From NCBI GenBank assembly GCA_947475135.1, contig CANJMU010000039.1, forward strand, positions 1 through 6,481: a stretch of 6,481 nucleotides of DNA. The letters run 5' to 3'. The stretch is from Silvanigrellaceae bacterium (lineage in GTDB: Bacteria > Bdellovibrionota > Oligoflexia > Silvanigrellales > Silvanigrellaceae). The notes under the pieces are model-generated. The model saw only the letters and a list, made by a program, of their open reading frames with translations. It searched no databases and was not told the origin of the DNA. Each line of letters begins with the position of its first letter. Within the stretch, counting starts at the first letter, position 1. The position numbers and the translations under genes are program-made. Below, one piece after another: positions 1 to 5,778 of this stretch.

Positions 1-1071
1 CCCATCGATCTTTTAGAACTAGAAAATGAAAATTTTTCTCAGTTTGCATTTTCACAAAATGCGTTTCCTTATGCAAAGACTGCACCACAAAACGATAATT
101 TTCAACGAATTTCACAAGAAGAAATTCTTCGTCATTACCCCACACGAGACGAAAAAGTTTTTAAATTATTAGAAGTCATTCGTACAGTCGCTGCAACAAA
201 AGTTCCTATATTAATCACAGGAGAAAGCGGAACTGGTAAAGAAACATTTTCCAAAGCAGTTCACATTGCCAGTGGAAAAGACCGGGGTCGTTTTATTGTT
301 GCCAATTGTGAAAGTCTTCCACCAAATTTTTTTGAAATGGAAATTTTTAGCACACAAAAAAATCACACCGAATTTGGACAACCACAAACAAAAGTGTTTG
401 AAACCTGTTCCCTGATGTTTGATGAAGTCACCGCACTTGATCAAAATATGCAAATGAAACTCTTCAAAATCTTAAAAGAACAAGATGTCAATAAAAACCT
501 GATTAAAAAGGGAACTGCTGCTGATGCAAGAATTATTGCGTGCACCAATAAAAATATGCACGACGAGGTTTCTTCGGGGCGTTTTCGCAATGAACTTTTC
601 TTTAAATTGCACGTTATTCAATTAGATATCCCACCGCTTCGCATGCGACAAATTGATATCGATTATTATTCTGATTTATTTATTCGGGAATTTAATAATC
701 AATTTTCCAAAAATGTTCAATTATCCCCAACAGCAAAACAAGCGCTGCGGACTTACACATGGCCAGGAAATATTCGTGAACTTAAAAATATTATTCAACG
801 GTCTGTTTTATTAGCAAAAAAAGACTATGTAGGAGTAGAAGATCTTCACCTTATTAAAACAAACAGCAGAACTGAAGTTGCTATGGGAGAACCTTTGCCA
901 CAAGTCACACTGAAGGAATTGGAACAAAGACTCATTCTTCAAACATTAAGACGCATGAGCGGAAATCGCACTCATACAGCAAAAACACTTGGCATTTCTT
1001 TGCGTGCGTTACGTTATAAATTAAATGAACTTGTAGATTGCGGTTATGAAGTTGAAGGAAAAAACATATGA
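1..1071 (+). CDS. Sigma-54-type AAA+ / Fis-HTH transcriptional regulator (NtrC/FlrC/FlbD-like), 5' partial
   Basis: Frame 1 is open from the first base to TGA at 1069-1071, giving 356 visible residues; the start lies upstream of the window. Visible residues 1-47 are a polar, N/Q-rich stretch that looks like a linker, so a receiver or other sensor domain may precede it (inference). The AAA+ domain follows: Walker A GESGTGKE at residues 74-81, Walker B SLMFDE at 137-142, first arginine finger R196, and sensor II WPGNIREL around 254-261. A C-terminal Fis-type helix-turn-helix covers about residues 321-344 (GNRTHTAKTLGIS...RYKL), close to FlbD/FlrC-class flagellar regulators. Two features are odd. 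The GAFTGA sigma-54 contact loop is absent and the segment is about four residues short. The second arginine finger position is K202. The gene overlaps flgB by ATGA, so a flagellar role is likely. Whether it still works with sigma-54 is doubtful. Confidence 0.9.
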   Translation, partial: PIDLLELENENFSQFAFSQNAFPYAKTAPQNDNFQRISQEEILRHYPTRDEKVFKLLEVIRTVAATKVPILITGESGTGKETFSKAVHIASGKDRGRFIVANCESLPPNFFEMEIFSTQKNHTEFGQPQTKVFETCSLMFDEVTALDQNMQMKLFKILKEQDVNKNLIKKGTAADARIIACTNKNMHDEVSSGRFRNELFFKLHVIQLDIPPLRMRQIDIDYYSDLFIREFNNQFSKNVQLSPTAKQALRTYTWPGNIRELKNIIQRSVLLAKKDYVGVEDLHLIKTNSRTEVAMGEPLPQVTLKELEQRLILQTLRRMSGNRTHTAKTLGISLRALRYKLNELVDCGYEVEGKNI

Positions 1072-1502
1072 GTTCTTCAGTGATCGGTAACCAAATATTT
1101 AATAAAACAGATGCTGTATTAGAAGAAAGCTTAAATTTAAGATTGCAAAAACACTCTGTGAACTTATCAAATATCTCAAATTCAATGACACCTGGTTACC
1201 GCGCACTCGGTTTTGATTTCGAAAAACAATTGCAAGCTGCTGTTGGAGATCCTGAACAACTCAGTATGAAAACATCCGATCCTAGACACACCAAAATTGC
1301 TGGTCTAGGGGCCGATGGCGTTTTAAAACCCGATCTTCATGTCAAACCGACAGAAAGCATTGGGAATGACGGAAATACTGTAGATGTCGATGGAGAAATG
1401 ACAGAAATGGCAGCCAATCAACTTCTTTATAAGGCCACAATTGAAGTTTTAAACAGAAAACTTGGAATGTTGCGTTATGGAATTAATGGAGGACGTGGAT
1501 AA
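1068..1502 (+). CDS. flgB: Flagellar basal-body proximal rod protein FlgB
   Basis: The 144-residue product is of usual FlgB length. FlgB is a proximal rod subunit, exported by the flagellar type III apparatus and assembled in the periplasm on the FliE/MS-ring base. The N-terminal rod/hook-family signature is at residues 32-46 (NLSNISNSMTPGYRA), following a helical segment. The DGNTVDVDGEM motif typical of FlgB is at 101-111, and a C-terminal amphipathic helix (YKATIEVLNRKLGMLRYGI) closes the protein. The ATG at 1068 overlaps the regulator's stop as ATGA and has a GAAGGA ribosome binding site at 1054-1059, 8 nt upstream, which supports this start. Reinitiation after the regulator is likely (inference). 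All expected parts are present. Confidence 0.97.
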   Translation: MSSSVIGNQIFNKTDAVLEESLNLRLQKHSVNLSNISNSMTPGYRALGFDFEKQLQAAVGDPEQLSMKTSDPRHTKIAGLGADGVLKPDLHVKPTESIGNDGNTVDVDGEMTEMAANQLLYKATIEVLNRKLGMLRYGINGGRG

Positions 1503-1939
1503 TGGGTTTTTTAGATGGTTTAAAAATAAGCTCTTCTGCGCTAACTGCAGAACGAATTCGAATGAATGTCATTTCCTCGAATTTAGCCAATGCCAACACA
1601 ACACGCACAGAAGAAGGCGGACCTTACAAAAGAAAAGACGTTTTATTTTCAGCACGAAATTCTGGAATTGAATTTGATTCTTTGATGCGCACAGCATTTG
1701 ACCCCGCATTAAAAGAAGTCAACGTTGACGGCATTGTTGAAGATCAAAAAGCACCGAAAATGGTCTACAACCCCAATCACCCCGATGCCGATGCGAAGGG
1801 CTACGTTGCGATGCCAAATATTTCTGTCATGGAAGAAATGGTGAATATGATTACAAGCAACCGTAGTTTTGAGAGTAACACTCAAGCCATTCAAGCGACA
1901 AAATCAATGGCGACAACAGCGATAGGTATAGGAAAATAA
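1502..1939 (+). CDS. flgC: Flagellar basal-body proximal rod protein FlgC
   Basis: The 145-residue product matches the usual FlgC length. It is a proximal rod subunit acting with FlgB, FlgF and FliE to join the MS ring to the distal rod. The N-terminal rod signature runs over about residues 14-33 (LTAERIRMNVISSNLANANT) and is followed by the FlgC-type GGPYKRK segment at 39-45. The hallmark YNPNHPDADAKGYVAMPNISVMEEM region lies at 89-113, then a C-terminal helix beginning near NRSFESN (120-126). The ATG shares its A with the flgB stop (TAATG), and a strong GGAGGA site lies at 1488-1493, 8 nt upstream, inside the end of flgB. Coupled translation with flgB is likely. Nothing is missing or unusual. 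Confidence 0.97.
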   Translation: MGFLDGLKISSSALTAERIRMNVISSNLANANTTRTEEGGPYKRKDVLFSARNSGIEFDSLMRTAFDPALKEVNVDGIVEDQKAPKMVYNPNHPDADAKGYVAMPNISVMEEMVNMITSNRSFESNTQAIQATKSMATTAIGIGK

Positions 1940-1969
1940 ATCAAAAATTCAATTCATTTATTTTTGATT
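1939..1969 (+). repeat. 10-bp inverted repeat in the flgC-fliE gap
   Basis: AATCAAAAAT (1939-1948) and its exact complement ATTTTTGATT (1960-1969) flank an 11-nt spacer, starting at the last base of the flgC stop codon. The stem is almost all A-T with one G-C pair and has no U-tract beyond it, so it is a poor intrinsic terminator. It could be an mRNA hairpin or a protein site; chance is also plausible in such AT-rich DNA. The rest of the 52-nt gap holds only the fliE ribosome binding site. Confidence 0.4.
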
Positions 1970-1991
1970 CACTGTCAAAGAGGTTTCTAGA

Positions 1992-2333
1992 ATGACAATC
2001 AATTCCGTTTCAAAATCCCAGGGTATTGATTTTGAAGCTTTAAAACAACAGCTTGAAAACACTGCAAAATTAGCACAAAGCGGTGGTGGCGAATCTCCAA
2101 AAAGTGGAAATAAAACTGAATTTTTGAATTTATTAGAAAAAGGAATTCAGGAAATTAACACTTCATCAAAAGTTGCTGAAAAAGCCTCCATGGATTTAGC
2201 CTCCGGAAAATCAAGCAATATTCATGAAACCATGCTTGCTGTCACAAAAGCTGAGTTAGGTTTTTCTATGATGGTTCAATTAAGAAACAAAATGATTGAA
2301 GCGTACCAAGATGTTATGCGTATGCAAATATAA
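1992..2333 (+). CDS. fliE: Flagellar hook-basal body complex protein FliE
   Basis: The 113-residue product is within the usual FliE range of about 100-115. FliE is an early type III export substrate that sits between the MS ring (FliF) and the proximal rod (FlgB/FlgC). The N-terminal half is variable and polar, with a glycine-rich patch at residues 31-33. The C-terminal half carries the family hallmark IHETMLAVTKAELGFSMM at 77-94, followed by QLRNKMIEAYQDVMRMQI at 96-113. The start ATG at 1992 has AAAGAGG at 1977-1983, 8 nt upstream. Gene order between flgC and fliF agrees with the call. Confidence 0.97.
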   Translation: MTINSVSKSQGIDFEALKQQLENTAKLAQSGGGESPKSGNKTEFLNLLEKGIQEINTSSKVAEKASMDLASGKSSNIHETMLAVTKAELGFSMMVQLRNKMIEAYQDVMRMQI

Positions 2334-2356
2334 TTATGTGACTTTAGGTGTAAATT

Positions 2357-3967
2357 ATGGTGGAAAAATTCCGTCAATATTGGATTCAATTTTCAACACA
2401 TTTCAAAGCATTTTATTCTGGTTTAAGCACAGGAAGAAAAATTGCAATTGGATCTATTTTTCTCGTTATTTTTTTTGCAATTACCTTATTTGCATTATGG
2501 AAACCAACAATAAAATATGAAGTTGCCTATACAAATTTATCCGCAGAAGACAAAACATCTATTTTAACGGAACTCAAAAAAAATAATATTGAAGATTTTC
2601 AATTAGAAAATGACACCATTTTATTTCCTGAAAATAAATTATTAGATATGAAAATGATGCTTGCCCAAGAAGGACTTCCAAGCACAGGGATTGGTGGGGG
2701 ATGGGAAAAGTTTGATGATCACTCTTTTGGAATGAGCGATTTTGATCAAAAAATTAATAAATTAAGAGCCCTGCAAGGTGAATTATCCCGAACAATTAAC
2801 AAATTAGAAATCGTTGCAAACAGTAGGGTTCACATTGTCATTCCCGATAATGCTCTTTTTGCTAATGATAAAAAACAGCCAACGGCAAGTATTTATTTGA
2901 AACTCAAAATGGGAAAATCATTAAATTCCAAACAAGTGCAAGGAATTGTGCATCTCGTTGCACACGCTGTGGAAGGAATGGACCCTAAAAATGTCACAAT
3001 CATCGATCAAAATGGAACCATGTTGACACAGGTTGAAGATGAAGAATCTGGCGGATTAGATAAAGTAACAACTACTCAAAAAGACTATCAAAAAAAAGTT
3101 GAAAAAGATTTGGAAGATAAAATAAAAGATATTCTTGTTCGTGTTGTTGGCCAAGACAAAGTCGTTACAAAAGTGGAAGCTAATATAGACTTTAAAAAAG
3201 TGGAACACACCATCTCTGACGTCGACCCTGAACGCACCGCTGTCATTGCATCACAACGTAACGAACAGTCCTCGCAAGGGAGCGGATTGAACCCAACCGG
3301 CGTTCCTGGCGCAAAAAGCAATCTTCCCGGAGAACGCGAAGATCAGCAATCGTCACCGGGATTAAGTAACAGCACGAAATCAAGTACGGAAAATTTAAAT
3401 TTTGAAGTCAAAAAAACAATCAGTAAAATTATAGAGCCTGTCGGAACAATTACTAAAATAAATGCATCTGTCCTTGTAGATGGAAAAATAGATGGAACTG
3501 AATTTATTCCGCGCAGCAAAGAAGAAATGGCTATGATTACCAAATTAGTCAAAAATGCCATCGGTTTTCAGGACAATCGCGATTCCATTACGGTTGAAAA
3601 CGCACATTTTGAACCGGACGAATACGAAATTGAACAAAAAGACATGAAGTCGCATAGACAAAACAATTTATTGCAAACAATTGTTTTCACTCTCGGTGGT
3701 ATTTCTGTTCTCGTCTTTCTTTATTTCAGTGTTGTGCGACCATACTTTCGTTGGCTTACTTTTGATCCTGAAAAACGAAGCCGCGAAAATCTTGGGATTG
3801 TTGAATATGAATTTGAAAAATCTGCAGTAAATTCGAAACGCGTGCAACTACAAGAAGACATTCCTTTTGAAAAACTGACACCAAAAGAACAGATCATGTA
3901 TTTAGCTAAAAATGATCCGAAAAAGACGACCGAGGCAATACGGCAGTTGTTGAATCCGCATCACTAG
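2357..3967 (+). CDS. fliF: Flagellar MS-ring protein FliF
   Basis: The 536-residue product is close to typical FliF length (about 530-570). FliF forms the inner-membrane MS ring that houses the export gate and carries the FliG switch ring. Visible parts in order: a short cytoplasmic N-terminus; membrane segment 1 at about 29-48; the ring-building motif regions 1 and 2 at about 50-226; ring-building region 3 at about 240-430, interrupted by a polar Ser/Gly/Pro/Asn-rich insertion (about 300-345) at the beta-collar; the conserved NFEVKKTISKIIEPVGTI stretch at about 348-365; membrane segment 2 at about 440-460; and the C-terminal FliG-binding tail FEKLTPKEQIMYLAKNDP...AIRQLLN at about 504-533. 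The ATG at 2357 follows a TAGGTG site at 2345-2350, 23 nt after fliE. The tail is complete, so the protein is not truncated even though fliG does not follow. Confidence 0.97.
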   Translation: MVEKFRQYWIQFSTHFKAFYSGLSTGRKIAIGSIFLVIFFAITLFALWKPTIKYEVAYTNLSAEDKTSILTELKKNNIEDFQLENDTILFPENKLLDMKMMLAQEGLPSTGIGGGWEKFDDHSFGMSDFDQKINKLRALQGELSRTINKLEIVANSRVHIVIPDNALFANDKKQPTASIYLKLKMGKSLNSKQVQGIVHLVAHAVEGMDPKNVTIIDQNGTMLTQVEDEESGGLDKVTTTQKDYQKKVEKDLEDKIKDILVRVVGQDKVVTKVEANIDFKKVEHTISDVDPERTAVIASQRNEQSSQGSGLNPTGVPGAKSNLPGEREDQQSSPGLSNSTKSSTENLNFEVKKTISKIIEPVGTITKINASVLVDGKIDGTEFIPRSKEEMAMITKLVKNAIGFQDNRDSITVENAHFEPDEYEIEQKDMKSHRQNNLLQTIVFTLGGISVLVFLYFSVVRPYFRWLTFDPEKRSRENLGIVEYEFEKSAVNSKRVQLQEDIPFEKLTPKEQIMYLAKNDPKKTTEAIRQLLNPHH

Positions 3968-3968
3968 T

Positions 3969-4778
3969 TTAAATTTTTTTAATTTCCTCAATCGAAAGTC
4001 CAGTTGCATTTGCAATAGTTTCCCGTGATATCCCAAGTGATTTCATCTTTAAAGCAACTTCCAAAACCCCTTGTTTTTTTGCCAATTTCAATGAACCATA
4101 ATCAAGACGAATACGATCAAGTCTAGCCTCATAAAGACTTTTTGCATGTTCGTTATGACTCAAAACAACTAAACAATCTCTTGCTTTTGCAATCAGACTA
4201 TCTTTTTTTTCTAATCGAGAAGCAACCATAGGATCTTTTAAAAACATCATCCATTTATCAAGCATTGTTTTATGTGAATCTTTAAATTTTTTAGTTTCAA
4301 GAAAATGAATTTCAAGAACGTCGCTCGCTTTTTTTTTCGTTTTTTTGTTAACAATTTCAAATTCATTATGAAAATCCTGATTATCCTCAAACATAATAAA
4401 GTCTACAATATTGATGCAGATTACTTTTTTAAGCTTATCGTAATAATCACCTGATTTTAATTGAGAGATAAATATTTTAGACCAATAATAAAGAACTCTT
4501 TCAAAAAATGGATCGGCATTCTTAATTTGAACTTCAATATTAATCATGCTCCCATCTTTTAATTTCGCCAAAACATCAAGACGTGATAACTTTTCCTCTA
4601 AATTTTCTTTAGGAATTTCCGTATTTATAAATTCAATATCTACTATTTCTTTTTCTTTTGTAGGCTGAATAACGCTATTTGTAAAACTACAAAAAAGATC
4701 TTTTTCTTTTCCGAAAATACTTTTAAAAACAATATCAATTTTTGGATCGAAAAGACCATCACTTGATCGACTTGCCAT
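3969..4778 (-). CDS. Rpn family recombination-promoting nuclease / PD-(D/E)XK nuclease family putative transposase
   Basis: The 269-residue product looks full length for the Rpn/PDDEXK_2 family. The N-terminal LFDPKIDIVFKSIFG segment (residues 9-23) and the SRLDVLAKLKDGSMINIEVQI block (65-85) are hallmarks. They supply the catalytic D68 and E82-x-Q84 of the D...ExQ nuclease core. RVLYYWSKIFISQLKSGDYY (94-113) and KKVICINIVDF (117-127) are also typical. The C-terminal tail LGISRETIANATGLSIEEIKKI (248-269) looks like a helix-turn-helix, as in many relatives. Family members are known or proposed to be DNA endonucleases linked to recombination and, in some cases, anti-phage activity; the activity here is inferred. 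It converges on fliF with a single base between stop codons. The ATG at 4778 is preceded by GGA close by (4783-4785) and by CGGAG 12 nt upstream (4791-4795), so initiation is only moderately supported. No terminal inverted repeats or target duplications were seen. Confidence 0.92.
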   Translation of the reverse strand: MASRSSDGLFDPKIDIVFKSIFGKEKDLFCSFTNSVIQPTKEKEIVDIEFINTEIPKENLEEKLSRLDVLAKLKDGSMINIEVQIKNADPFFERVLYYWSKIFISQLKSGDYYDKLKKVICINIVDFIMFEDNQDFHNEFEIVNKKTKKKASDVLEIHFLETKKFKDSHKTMLDKWMMFLKDPMVASRLEKKDSLIAKARDCLVVLSHNEHAKSLYEARLDRIRLDYGSLKLAKKQGVLEVALKMKSLGISRETIANATGLSIEEIKKI

Positions 4779-4840
4779 TTTTTCCAGAGTCTCCGTAACA
4801 AGAAAACGAATAGACTAAAAGATTCAATTTTAATAAAACT

Positions 4841-4846
4841 TATGAT
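4841..4846 (+). promoter_or_regulatory. rfbA: Possible -10 element for the rfbAB unit
   Basis: The 121-nt gap 4779-4899 lies between divergent genes and must hold promoters for both. TATGAT at 4841-4846 is one change from TATAAT and would put a start of transcription near 4853, leaving a leader of about 47 nt before rfbA. No good -35 hexamer is seen 16-18 nt upstream, so this is a weak call. I saw no convincing promoter on the minus strand for the Rpn gene. Confidence 0.3.
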
Positions 4847-4847
4847 A

Positions 4848-4861
4848 ACATCTTACATCTT
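4848..4861 (+). repeat. Tandem 7-bp repeat ACATCTT x2
   Basis: ACATCTT at 4848-4854 is repeated exactly at 4855-4861, just downstream of the possible -10 element. It could be a half-site pair or a chance duplication; nothing more can be said. Confidence 0.35.
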
Positions 4862-4870
4862 TCAAGAAAA

Positions 4871-4897
4871 GAATAAAAACTTTCGAAAGGTTTATTC
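4871..4897 (+). promoter_or_regulatory. rfbA: Imperfect palindrome covering the rfbA ribosome binding site
   Basis: The left arm GAATAAAAACTTTC (4871-4884) pairs with the right arm GAAAGGTTTATTC (4885-4897). The core CTTTCGAAAG (4880-4889) is perfect; outside it are one A-G mismatch (4879/4890), three A-T pairs, one bulged A and four further pairs. The right arm contains GAAAGG (4885-4890), the only plausible ribosome binding site for the ATG at 4900. It may be a dyad operator or an RNA hairpin that hides the ribosome binding site; which of these is not decided by the sequence. Confidence 0.5.
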
Positions 4898-4899
4898 AA

Positions 4900-5778
4900 A
4901 TGGTGGATCGCAAAGCAATTATTTTATCGGGCGGTAAAGGAACACGATTGTATCCTTGCACAGCGTCCTTAAGTAAACAAATCATTCCAATCTACGACAA
5001 ACCAATGATTTATTACAGCCTTGCTGTTGCTATGCATGCAAAAATAAAAGAAGTTTTAATTATTTCATCTCAAGATCATCTCCATTTTTTTGAAAATTTA
5101 CTTGGAAATGGGTCTCAGCTTGGAATGAAGATTCAATACAAAGTTCAACAAGAACCACGAGGACTTCCCGAGGCCTTTCTTCTTGGTGAAGAATTTTTAG
5201 AAGGAAAAGGCGCATTTTTAATTTTAGGTGACAATTTATTTTATGGAAATGATTTAAGCACCGCACTTGAAAAAGAAAATCAGAAACAGCATGGGGCTTC
5301 CATTTTTACCATGCACGTCCAAGATCCTGAAAGGTATGGTGTCATTTATAAAAAGGATGACAAATACGAAATCATTGAAAAACCGAAATCTTTTGTTGGT
5401 AACAATGCAGTCACAGGAATGTATTTTTTTGACCGCCATGTCTGTGAATATTCAAAAAGCCTCAAACCATCTCAACGACAAGAATTAGAAATTACAGATT
5501 TAATCCGTGTTTATATGATGAATGAAGAACTTTCTGTGCATCATTTAAGACGAGGAATGGCTTGGCTCGACACAGGAACACCGGATTCATTGCTTCAAGC
5601 AAGTCAATTCGTGCAAATTATTGAAGCTCGTCAAGGACAAAAAATTGCGTGCTTGGAAGAAATTTCATTAAGAAACTCTTGGATAACAATGGCACAGTTT
5701 GATAAATTGATCGGTTCTTACCCAAACTGCGATTATAAAAATTATTTATGTGAAGTTGGAAGAGAGTTTTTAATATGA
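4900..5778 (+). CDS. rfbA: Glucose-1-phosphate thymidylyltransferase RfbA (RmlA)
   Basis: The 292-residue product is the usual length of short-form RmlA. It makes dTDP-glucose from dTTP and glucose-1-phosphate, the first step of dTDP-L-rhamnose synthesis in the cytoplasm. The nucleotide-binding loop is ILSGGKGTRLYP (residues 8-19), followed by SKQIIPIYDKPMIYYSL (25-41). LGDNLFYG at 109-116 supplies metal-binding D111, and DPERYGV is at 142-148. EKP at 160-162, VTGMYFFD at 171-178, LEITDLIRVY at 196-205 and AWLDTGTPDSLLQAS at 221-235 (second metal ligand D224) follow. The loop reads S-G-G-K-G where many short RmlA read A-G-G-S-G, and PRGLPEAF (86-93) replaces the common PxGLAQAF, so it is a somewhat divergent but intact member. 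The ATG at 4900 places the loop at the normal distance from the N-terminus. Its stop overlaps rfbB as ATGA. Confidence 0.96.
   Translation: MVDRKAIILSGGKGTRLYPCTASLSKQIIPIYDKPMIYYSLAVAMHAKIKEVLIISSQDHLHFFENLLGNGSQLGMKIQYKVQQEPRGLPEAFLLGEEFLEGKGAFLILGDNLFYGNDLSTALEKENQKQHGASIFTMHVQDPERYGVIYKKDDKYEIIEKPKSFVGNNAVTGMYFFDRHVCEYSKSLKPSQRQELEITDLIRVYMMNEELSVHHLRRGMAWLDTGTPDSLLQASQFVQIIEARQGQKIACLEEISLRNSWITMAQFDKLIGSYPNCDYKNYLCEVGREFLI

Noticed and set aside
989..1003. Sigma-54-like sequence TTGGCATTTCTTTGC about 65 nt upstream of flgB.
   Set aside because: Only 9 nt separate the GG and GC dinucleotides where sigma-54 promoters strictly need 10, and the bases encode the conserved LGISL part of the HTH.
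3088..3561. Minus-strand open frames across fliF (and others across flgC, rfbA and the regulator) as genes.
   Set aside because: They lie antisense to or out of frame with clearly recognised conserved genes and show no family motifs of their own.
3968..3985. T-rich stretch after fliF as an intrinsic terminator.
   Set aside because: Only a 5-bp A-T symmetry (AAATT/AATTT) is present and there is no GC stem; the bases also encode the Rpn C-terminus.
4203..4346. Runs of A8, A9 and A7 (minus strand) in the Rpn gene as possible slippage or phase-variation tracts.
   Set aside because: Similar A8 runs occur in fliF (2576-2583, 3090-3097), so they fit the AT-rich composition and lysine codons; the frame is intact.
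3960..4800. Terminal inverted repeats or target-site duplication bounding the Rpn gene as an insertion element.
   Set aside because: Reading both flanks by eye showed no matching repeats; the gene appears to stand alone.
5690..5704. TGGCAC inside rfbA resembling a sigma-54 -24 element.
   Set aside because: The -12 position reads GATAA with no TTGC, and it lies within conserved coding sequence.
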